Of a DNA stretch of 64,000 bases, positions 57,112-64,000 are shown piece after piece. The DNA is from Fragilariopsis cylindrus CCMP1102. Taxonomy: Eukaryota; Bacillariophyta; Bacillariophyceae; Bacillariales; Bacillariaceae. The notes beneath the pieces were generated by a model. That model had not been told where the DNA came from. It saw only the letters and a program-made list of their open reading frames with translations, and ran no database searches. The stretch lies in contig FMBT01000381.1 in assembly GCA_900095095.1 (NCBI GenBank), positions 62,001 through 126,000 on the forward strand. The letters are read 5' to 3'. The number at the start of each line of letters is the position of its first letter. Positions within the stretch are counted from its first letter, which is position 1. The position numbers were made by a program, and so were the translations under genes.

Positions 57112-58317
57112 ATGACGATGTTACGATCACTAGTTCTTACTGCGACGATTTTTTTGTGCCATTCATTCGTTTGGAATAACAATAATAATATTCAAGCATT
57201 TGTAGCGGTTGTTCGTCGTTCTTACAAAACAGCATCCACTCAGCTTAACCTTCATCGATTCAATGGCGGGTACGATCCAGGCTCTCCTTTAACATGGACA
57301 CCCCAACAAGCCGCTGAGTTTACTATCTTTCACGACGGCTCGCCACAGCATGCTGGTATGCAACTTAAAACAGCGATCAAACACTGGTCAGGGGAAAATT
57401 TGGCCGAGTTCTTAACTCGTCTATACCTTGGACATGAAGTATCATCAAACAGCAACGATATTGACCATGAAGACAAAAATAAGTTAATTTATGAACCTAA
57501 AAATGTTCGCTCCCCTCAATGGAAGGGTCTTGATACTCGCGAGGGAATTTTCGCCTTGAAGGACTTACTCAAAGAGGCGCTCTCGAAAGAATCACTATCG
57601 GCGCAAGAAGTTTCGAGATTTGCTGAAGAGTTCCTTCTTAAGGAATACAAGTGGCCCTCCAAAAAACAACAGTTTACAGCGACAATCAATGATTCACAAT
57701 CAGCAGCAGCGGCAGCATCAGAAATCATTTTCGAGAACGATAGTTTCTATAGTTTAGGTCACGCCCGAACACTGGCCAGGATAATACTGTCCGTTCGAAA
57801 GGAACAAAGCTTAGATGACTATAATTGGTATGACTTTGTTTTGATGATAACACTACCCGAGAGAAACGACAATAATCGCGAGACGGCACCTATGAAATTG
57901 ATAGAGTTTTTCCAAACTATCGCAGCTAGTGTTGCTTTTACGACGAAAGACAAGGCCGACATCGTTAATCGCATGGCAATGTCGGGATGGCAGCCTGGAA
58001 GTATTCCAAAATTTATGGCTGAATTATTCCCTGAAGAATCTATGAATGATAATCACTCTGTTTGTGAAATGCGTATGGTGGTGGGTGATTCGTTTTTAGA
58101 TTTCCCTTCTTCAGCACAAGTAAAAGAAGACAAGGAACAGGAGAAGCAAGTTATTGCTACTGGAGATGCATACAACGAAGGAGAGTCCCGAAAGAGCGCG
58201 AAAGAAATTGTAGAATCTGAGTACGAAGAATTGGTACAATCTTATTGGAAAAAAGTTGAAGTGCCGATAACCAAAAAGAAGTCAAAAACGAAAGTAATAT
58301 CGAATACAGTATCGTAG
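57112..58317 (+). CDS. Probable plastid-targeted protein of unknown function, 401 aa
   Basis: Single exon. The N-terminus has a hydrophobic signal peptide (MLRSLVLTATIFLCHSFVW), then NNNNNIQAFVAVVRRSYKTA. The Ala-Phe step followed by basic and Ser/Thr residues resembles the ASAFAP-type bipartite signal for import into complex plastids. The mature part is soluble and mostly helical: LTWTPQQAAEFTIFHDGSPQ, IKHWSGENLAEFLTRLYLGH, YNWYDFVLMITLPERNDNN, MSGWQPGSIPKFMAELFPEE, and a charged Lys/Glu-rich tail. I do not recognise the domain. Trp-Ser-Gly-Glu and Leu-Tyr-Leu-Gly blocks look conserved, which suggests a lineage-specific plastid protein. Targeting is inferred from residue pattern only. Confidence 0.7.
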   Translation: MTMLRSLVLTATIFLCHSFVWNNNNNIQAFVAVVRRSYKTASTQLNLHRFNGGYDPGSPLTWTPQQAAEFTIFHDGSPQHAGMQLKTAIKHWSGENLAEFLTRLYLGHEVSSNSNDIDHEDKNKLIYEPKNVRSPQWKGLDTREGIFALKDLLKEALSKESLSAQEVSRFAEEFLLKEYKWPSKKQQFTATINDSQSAAAAASEIIFENDSFYSLGHARTLARIILSVRKEQSLDDYNWYDFVLMITLPERNDNNRETAPMKLIEFFQTIAASVAFTTKDKADIVNRMAMSGWQPGSIPKFMAELFPEESMNDNHSVCEMRMVVGDSFLDFPSSAQVKEDKEQEKQVIATGDAYNEGESRKSAKEIVESEYEELVQSYWKKVEVPITKKKSKTKVISNTVS

Positions 58318-58740
58318 TACCAATCGTTGTATTGCTCGTGACAGTATAGGGTAATTGGTTCCGTAACCATTCAGATGCCGAAACAAGATTGTAAACTGTC
58401 GCAATAATATGCAATATGTAATTTTACCAAAGAATACTTTCTAAAAGAAACTTGTTCCCGTTAGAATAGAGTGTAGAAAAGAGATAAAACATTTTCATCA
58501 ATTATCTACAATTTTCGCCTAAGCACCCATTTTGTCCATACACACAGCCCACAAAATACCCATAGCCATCGTATTTGCTGCTTGACAATGATGCGTTCCC
58601 ATATTCATTACAACAGGCAATAATCAAGAAATATAGAGAGGCAATTTAAGCATCATAAGTATCTTACAGCATTTCAAAAAGGGAATTCCAAGTTTCTATA
58701 TCTCTTGTCTCTCTCTTTTGTTGTGTGTGTGTATGTATGT

Positions 58741-58802
<62 letters not shown>

Positions 58803-59195
58803 TATTTTAGTGCAGATAGCTCGTGCTGTCGTACCCCGGGGGTGAGTCTACATTGTTTATTCTAGAGATAGATATAGATGACGATAGAGTTAATCACAAT
58901 AACAGTTAGCTACTTTATTAAATGAAAAAGAGCTTTCTGTCCGTGACTGAGAATCATTCCCGAACCATGCCGGCTCGCTCGGGTTTGAATTCAGAATCGC
59001 GTGTGTCAGACAAATAAACTCTAAAGATTTAAAAAGAATAATAATATCAGTTGACAGTTGACCAAAGTCAAGAGTCAAGGCCTCGGTTTCCATTACAACT
59101 ACTAACTTACAGTCCTACAGTCCTACAGTTTTAAACACAACCCCTGAACACAGCCTTGAAAATATTAATTCTTTAATTCCAACACTCGAAACACT
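58318..59195. other. Intergenic region with a long TG microsatellite
   Basis: No supported gene. The repeat at about 58722-58801 is the main feature. The last bases before 59196 are the leader of the HU gene. Confidence 0.6.
58722..58801. repeat. (TG)n microsatellite, about 80 bp
   Basis: TG units with a few TATG interruptions at the left and an uninterrupted run of about 50 bp at the right. Long alternating purine-pyrimidine tracts can take up Z-DNA form and vary in length between individuals. Confidence 0.9.
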
Positions 59196-59645
59196 ATGTC
59201 GCTCATTTACCGGTCAGTCCAAGCGCAGGTAACAAGGCAATGCCGAAGCAGCTCGTTTGTTGCTACCGGTAGTAAACCTACGTCAACCATGTTCAGTTCC
59301 TTCTATAATCAGCGGTCCTACTCAACCACTGGTGTGGACGAGACCGAGGTCAAGGACAAAACTGTTATAACTGTGAACAGATCTCAAATTATTGAGGAGA
59401 TACGTACGACGTATGACCTCCCAAAAAAAACATCCGAGAGAATTCTTGCTACAATTCTCGATTCGATCGCTGAAGCAGTAACGGACGGTAAAGAAGTGCG
59501 TTTGTCTAGCTTTGGAAAGTTCGACAGCTTCATGTCCAAACCAACGAAAGGCATAAACCCCACCACACTCGGAGCGATTGATATTCCTTCGAAGCAACGA
59601 TTTCGGTTCAAGGCATATCCTGGCTTTAATAAGTCGTCTTCGTAA
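59196..59645 (+). CDS. Bacterial-type HU DNA-binding protein with organelle presequence
   Basis: Small nucleoid protein of the HU/IHF family, 149 aa in one exon. The first 45-50 residues are rich in Ser, Arg and Gln without acids (MSLIYRSVQAQVTRQCRSSS, FYNQRSYSTT), typical of a mitochondrial presequence. The HU domain follows: VNRSQIIEEIRTTYDLPKKT, SERILATILDSIAEAVTDGK, EVRLSSFGKFDSFMSKPTKG, and the DNA-binding arm region GINPTTLGAIDIPSKQRFRF, ending KAYPGFN. The Gly of SSFGKF and the N-P and I-P positions of the arm are kept. There is no secretory signal peptide, which argues against the plastid and for the mitochondrion. Expected job: packaging mitochondrial DNA. Organelle choice is inferred. 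Confidence 0.88.
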   Translation: MSLIYRSVQAQVTRQCRSSSFVATGSKPTSTMFSSFYNQRSYSTTGVDETEVKDKTVITVNRSQIIEEIRTTYDLPKKTSERILATILDSIAEAVTDGKEVRLSSFGKFDSFMSKPTKGINPTTLGAIDIPSKQRFRFKAYPGFNKSSS

Positions 59646-59899
59646 ATGCAACACGAACGGGAAAAGCGAACGCCGCTTCTTTTGGTTTACAGGAAAAGAT
59701 TCTTACTGCAGCACAATGATATGCGTTCAAGGACTATTATTATTAGTATCTTATACAAGGTACAGCCTTTTACTGAACGACCTGAATACCATAAAGTAGT
59801 CAAATAAATAATTTATAGAAATTCATTTTATTCTTGAGCTGAAGATTTTTACTTTATAAATTAACTAATAAACTATTTTTTTATCTTGTGCGAAGGCTT

Positions 59900-62800
59900 T
59901 CAGGATGAGTTGGCACCACAGTCAACTAATTCCAACTTTAGCGGCGGTAGGGTATAGCTTGCGACTTGTCCGCGAAAGATTGTGCAACTCCCATTACTAT
60001 AACTACCATGATCCGCAAAGAAAGAATCAATTTTAGTGTGATGCATATGCGGAATCTTGTTCCCACTTACCAACGGTTTGCATCGAACATAATAGTCTAA
60101 AGGACGACGTGGGCGGCTCGATGATCGGCAATGTTTCTCCAGAAGATATGCGGCACGATCTTCCATTGATAACAGTGTAATAGGATCAAAAATTATCATT
60201 GGAGATCTTTGATTATCATTTTTAGTATTTCTCCTTCGCGTAGTGGAAAGAACTTGAATCACCTTGTCTCGGAGATGCTTCGATGGTGGTATAGATTTCA
60301 TGAAGAGTAAACTTCCACCCCGTATAGACCACACACCGTGTTCAATAATCTGAATATTTTCCGAAGACATTCCCAGAAGCGTCAAGGCAGCGTCTCCATC
60401 GGCGTACATGGTTGCTTGTCCGGTACCATCATCTAGAATGCCGCTACATTCCCACTTGACACCAAATGAATTTTTGGAACAATCATTCTTAGGACACCGA
60501 AGGCTGGATAACTGTATCTGTTGCGGTAGGTGGTTATCACGAACCACCGAGGAATCGCAGTTTTGGGTGCGATGTATACCCTCTATATGCTCTTCTGGAT
60601 GAGGGAGATGCCAAAAACTAGGCTCCTCAAATGTTGTTTCTTTTCGTTTCCGTTTCCCGGTACTCGTGGCTTCATCTCTTGTGTTTGTAGTAGAATCGAT
60701 CAATGGACACATGCACCGCATACAGTAGCACTGCACCTGACAGAACGACAGATTCAAAAGACGGCCGTGTACAACTCTTCTAACCAAAGATGGATTTATT
60801 ATCCTTTGTGTTGCACTTGGCTCACGAAGACACCGATAGACTAGTTCAAATAAATTAGACAGTGTGCATATTGGAATCGCAGCCGAGGGTTCCGTTGATA
60901 ATTCTCCAACAGTACGAAATGAGGTGGAAGAATGGGCATGCCCAAATATATTTCTACGAGAAGGTCTTCGATGGAGCGCTCCCCTCATCACTTTCGTACC
61001 ACCCACAAAGTCAAATATATAGGAGCTTTTTGTTGTCAAAGCGTTCCATGACTGTTGATGTACCTTGCCAACGCGACGGTGACTTATAAAAATGGCATCC
61101 AAGTGGTTATTAGTGCACAAAGAACGAACGCGTCCCTGCTTAGTCAATTCCAATGAAGTGCTAGGAAAAAAAACATTTATGATCGATTTTGAGCATGGGG
61201 AACCAGGCATTATATCCTCGCTACCACCAAATGTCAACGCACAGGTTTGACCGGAATCTCCAAGAACCCAAAATGATAATCCCAGGACCTTTTGAGACTG
61301 AGCAATATTCGCACCAGGCAACAGGTTGTCCAATGCTTGGTTAAACTTGATCATTCTCGCTGTATTTTGTACAATTGATAACGACAATTCCAAAGCTTGC
61401 AGACATGAGTTATCAGACTCTAGATCCTTCAACTCGTCCATTCTAGAGCTCGAAACTGTGATGTTACAGCACTTATATGAGCCATCCGTATTCATTTTAT
61501 AATGAAAGCGATTTCGGGTCAACATCCCCATTAACGTGGCTGGTTTGATTGATTTAGAGAGAAAAACCTGCTTTATGAGGCAGTCCTCGACGGTAAGAAT
61601 ATCCCTATCTAGTCTCGTCCCTCCCTGATCGTTCGACGAAGAGTCGGTTGTTTTAAATACCTTGTAGTCCCGAAGATGAATTTGAATAGCAGTAACGAAC
61701 AACAAACCCCCAAGTGTTACTAATGAGCAGTTACCCATAAGATGCTTCTTTCCTTGGTCAAGAACTGGAAGACGCGAGACTTTCGAGACAGAAGAGTGCA
61801 GACACGATACTGGATCGTTGTTATTATTCTCTGGGAAAATTTCGTTCGACGAAGATCCAATACACAGGCAGGAAATCATAGCACTATCAATTTGACCGAT
61901 AATAAAATCGTTTTTGTTAGCATTCTGACCCCTCTTTTGGTCGAAACTGATAGGGATTTGACAGCCCTCATCTGCAATCGATGACACACCATGTGAGGAG
62001 ACTGTGTGTAATTCACTGACAAAGCCCCCCACAAAACAGTCATAATTTTGCTTCTCTTCGTTATCACTATGATCATCTTTCGGTTCCTTGCTTTCCCGGA
62101 ATTTGTCACCGTAGAGTTCACGTAGAGAGACACAAATAGAACCAGTAAACCCCGTTTTTATCTGATTTGATGCGCCCAATTTCTTTGTTTCTGATGATAA
62201 CGGAGATGATGACAATTTTTTCATTATTTGCCTATCAAGATAACGCTGACTTGCGGTACGAATATCGTTCAAATCGAGCAGCAAAGAAGTTCTCGAAGAA
62301 GAGTAATTGCGATCCTCTACAGAAAGATGACAGCCACATAGAATATCATGCATATCGTCACCACCATCGTCCTGAGGCGTAATCAAATTGAAGGGATGAT
62401 CAAAGAATTCTGCGTAAGGGCTGCGGGGAGGAGATCGTCGCTTGATTTTAGGACTGGTAGCGCTGGGGTTGAATATTTCATGACTGCAACGAGTCTTGGT
62501 CGGCCCTTCATTGTTTCCATTGCGTTTCAATAGAACATTCACTATAAAATCTTTGAGCACGCCATTATTAAAATGTACGCATAGTGATGCTCGAAAGCTG
62601 CGATGTACCCAGTCTTCGACTTGCTTATAATAAATATCTTTCAGATATGTCTGGTCTATCTTCCTCCGAAAGCCGTAGTTAAGAAATGGTAACAGCCGAT
62701 CAATCGTATGGTGCGTGTGGTCCATATCACTACTTGTACCATATCTTTGATACTTCGTATCATCTTCGTATTCATTCATTCCTTTACCTCGACATTTGTG

Positions 62801-64000
62801 TATTTTTGCACACAACACGGTGAATTGGGTTTGAAGCCGCATATTGGACTTGTCGGAAGACCGTGTCGATGGAGAACTACCAGTAATTTGGTTGCCTTCT
62901 GGACCAGGTTCTGTGCTTTCATGTACTTCTACCAGTTGTTCTTTTAATTCCTCTTCACATGCAGCGTCCGAGGCATTTTTCAACAGAATTAGAGTCGATC
63001 GCAGGCAAACGCCGTATGAAATTCCGATGTTTACATCGACATCAGAAAAGGATTCGACTTGACCATTATGAGAACGTACAATGTGTATATTATTAGCTTG
63101 TATAATCGCGCCTATCCGGAGGCTAAATTGGACATCCATAGACATTGGGAAATGGGATAGATAAAGCCTACATCGAAATGTAGTACTGGATACAGTATTC
63201 TTGATCAACCCAAGTTTTGGCACCGGTAGATTGTCATCAACAGCTTTACCTGCGTTATTGCCATCATGGTTATATTTTAACTCATTCTTCGGCAAAATAA
63301 CCATGTCAACATAATGAATGATAGTTGCCGTACCAGTACCCGAGATTATGGAAAGAGTCTCTACATGGTATATCCTTCCTTGAACCATTGGCACGAGATT
63401 AACAGGAGTTATCATTGATGAGCTCCCAATTTGCAGTCGATCATGCTGCTGCTTCTGTTGTTGTTGTTGCTGATTTCGTTTTTGCTGCTGTCGTGAAATG
63501 AAATTGCCATTAAATTGATGGTGATGGTGATGATTCCAAGATACGCTATCAATTGTTGTTGCAACAAAGACGTGCGAAGGAATACGCCCTATCAAGTGAG
63601 GATAGTTGATCGACGATGATGAAGAGTTTTTCTGTTTGTTGTTATCATTCAGAATCTGAGGGACCGACCAGGGTTTGTACACGACATTACGAAAAACAAG
63701 AGTATCCAATGGAAATATTGCAGCATGATTTAACATTGCCCTCCCATGTAACACGATGACACAGGATATATCAGTATTGTCTTTGTCGTAAACTTCGATC
63801 AGAGCAAATGGATTGGAGGGATCCATGGCCACGATTGGAGATATCGCATCAACCGTGGCAAGGATGCAAAACTTGGGACGAGAAGTTCTCATAGTTTGGA
63901 AGTCAATCTGTTCTTTTCTCCAAAATTGTGTCAATGTCCAGATGTTATCCCTCTCTGAGTCAGAGTCATATGGTTGTCTATTCGTTTTATTGCTACTACT
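59900..64000 (-). CDS. Multi-OB-fold protein, candidate CST telomere subunit CTC1 (partial, 5' end outside window)
   Basis: Very large open frame that stays open to the window edge (it reads QPYDSDSERDNIWTLTQFW before 63934), so the start is missing; at least 1366 aa are visible. No signal peptide or membrane segment. The clearest domain is near the C-terminus: NLSFCQVQCYCMRCMC, then a second Cys group RCPKNDCSKN and WECSGILDDGTGQATMYADG with DAALTLLG. This is an OB-fold with an inserted zinc ribbon, like RPA1 DBD-C and the matching OB-fold of CTC1, whose human form has a similar Cys ribbon and an EDGTAEA motif. The rest has beta-rich blocks (SRPKFCILATVDAISPIVAM, GRIPSHVFVATTIDSV) with disordered insertions. 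Size fits CTC1 (about 1200-1300 aa) and not RPA1 (about 600-700). Function is inferred; another large OB-fold protein is possible. Confidence 0.5.
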   Translation of the reverse strand, partial: SSSNKTNRQPYDSDSERDNIWTLTQFWRKEQIDFQTMRTSRPKFCILATVDAISPIVAMDPSNPFALIEVYDKDNTDISCVIVLHGRAMLNHAAIFPLDTLVFRNVVYKPWSVPQILNDNNKQKNSSSSSINYPHLIGRIPSHVFVATTIDSVSWNHHHHHQFNGNFISRQQQKRNQQQQQQKQQHDRLQIGSSSMITPVNLVPMVQGRIYHVETLSIISGTGTATIIHYVDMVILPKNELKYNHDGNNAGKAVDDNLPVPKLGLIKNTVSSTTFRCRLYLSHFPMSMDVQFSLRIGAIIQANNIHIVRSHNGQVESFSDVDVNIGISYGVCLRSTLILLKNASDAACEEELKEQLVEVHESTEPGPEGNQITGSSPSTRSSDKSNMRLQTQFTVLCAKIHKCRGKGMNEYEDDTKYQRYGTSSDMDHTHHTIDRLLPFLNYGFRRKIDQTYLKDIYYKQVEDWVHRSFRASLCVHFNNGVLKDFIVNVLLKRNGNNEGPTKTRCSHEIFNPSATSPKIKRRSPPRSPYAEFFDHPFNLITPQDDGGDDMHDILCGCHLSVEDRNYSSSRTSLLLDLNDIRTASQRYLDRQIMKKLSSSPLSSETKKLGASNQIKTGFTGSICVSLRELYGDKFRESKEPKDDHSDNEEKQNYDCFVGGFVSELHTVSSHGVSSIADEGCQIPISFDQKRGQNANKNDFIIGQIDSAMISCLCIGSSSNEIFPENNNNDPVSCLHSSVSKVSRLPVLDQGKKHLMGNCSLVTLGGLLFVTAIQIHLRDYKVFKTTDSSSNDQGGTRLDRDILTVEDCLIKQVFLSKSIKPATLMGMLTRNRFHYKMNTDGSYKCCNITVSSSRMDELKDLESDNSCLQALELSLSIVQNTARMIKFNQALDNLLPGANIAQSQKVLGLSFWVLGDSGQTCALTFGGSEDIMPGSPCSKSIINVFFPSTSLELTKQGRVRSLCTNNHLDAIFISHRRVGKVHQQSWNALTTKSSYIFDFVGGTKVMRGALHRRPSRRNIFGHAHSSTSFRTVGELSTEPSAAIPICTLSNLFELVYRCLREPSATQRIINPSLVRRVVHGRLLNLSFCQVQCYCMRCMCPLIDSTTNTRDEATSTGKRKRKETTFEEPSFWHLPHPEEHIEGIHRTQNCDSSVVRDNHLPQQIQLSSLRCPKNDCSKNSFGVKWECSGILDDGTGQATMYADGDAALTLLGMSSENIQIIEHGVWSIRGGSLLFMKSIPPSKHLRDKVIQVLSTTRRRNTKNDNQRSPMIIFDPITLLSMEDRAAYLLEKHCRSSSRPRRPLDYYVRCKPLVSGNKIPHMHHTKIDSFFADHGSYSNGSCTIFRGQVASYTLPPLKLELVDCGANSS

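Noticed and set aside
1-64000. tRNA, rRNA, CRISPR, phage or prokaryotic operon signals
   Set aside because: By eye I found no cloverleaf with a convincing B-box, no rRNA-like sequence and no regularly spaced repeat-spacer array; a tRNAscan or Rfam search would be needed to exclude small RNA genes.

Overview
This is a stretch of a nuclear eukaryotic genome, most likely from a diatom. Most genes are interrupted by one or two short GT-AG introns (about 90 to 290 bp) with GTAAGT-like donors. Intergenic DNA is AT-rich with many microsatellites. Proteins carry long Asn, Gln and Ser runs. One protein starts with a signal peptide followed by an Ala-Phe step of the kind used for import into complex (secondary) plastids, and two genes encode bHLH-PAS proteins of the diatom RITMO1/bHLH1 type. 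No prokaryotic operon, rRNA, tRNA or CRISPR was seen. Splice joins in this annotation were built by hand by requiring GT-AG borders and an unbroken reading frame across each junction.

Left part (1-23 kb): an empty 2.3 kb region; an ataxin-2/Pbp1 homologue (+); a TTC1-like TPR protein (-) divergent from an ELP5-like Elongator subunit (+); a short membrane protein; a coiled-coil-like unknown; a large two-membrane-segment unknown (-); a USP22/Ubp8-type deubiquitinase (+) converging on a KAR5/GEX1/Brambleberry-type nuclear fusion protein (-); then a 414 bp fold-back, MITE-like element at 21716-22129.

Middle (23-44 kb): an Arg-rich tandem CCCH zinc finger protein (+), a spliced small-multidrug-resistance type transporter (+), a Gag1-like clamp protein (-), a PLC-X phosphodiesterase (-), a TMEM184 membrane protein (-), a type II membrane glycosyltransferase (+), and a complete four-exon aminopeptidase P (-).

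Right part (44-64 kb): a multi-KH RNA-binding protein (-) divergent from a cis-prenyltransferase (+); a head-to-head pair of bHLH-PAS genes sharing a 2.4 kb intergenic region with two copies of the decamer TTGCACGTGA; a probable plastid protein of unknown function; a nuclear-encoded bacterial-type HU protein with a mitochondrial-like presequence; and, running off the right edge, a multi-OB-fold protein that looks like the telomere CST subunit CTC1.

The standout region is 49.6-56.0 kb: two paralogous single-PAS bHLH proteins transcribed away from each other, each ending in a separate 84-nt exon placed at the same point of the PAS domain, around candidate E-boxes they could bind themselves. The karyogamy protein, the CTC1 candidate, the organellar HU protein and the SMR transporter with Asp in place of its essential Glu are the next most interesting items. 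Several genes act on RNA (ataxin-2, tandem CCCH, KH, Elongator), but I see nothing showing that they are clustered for a functional reason.
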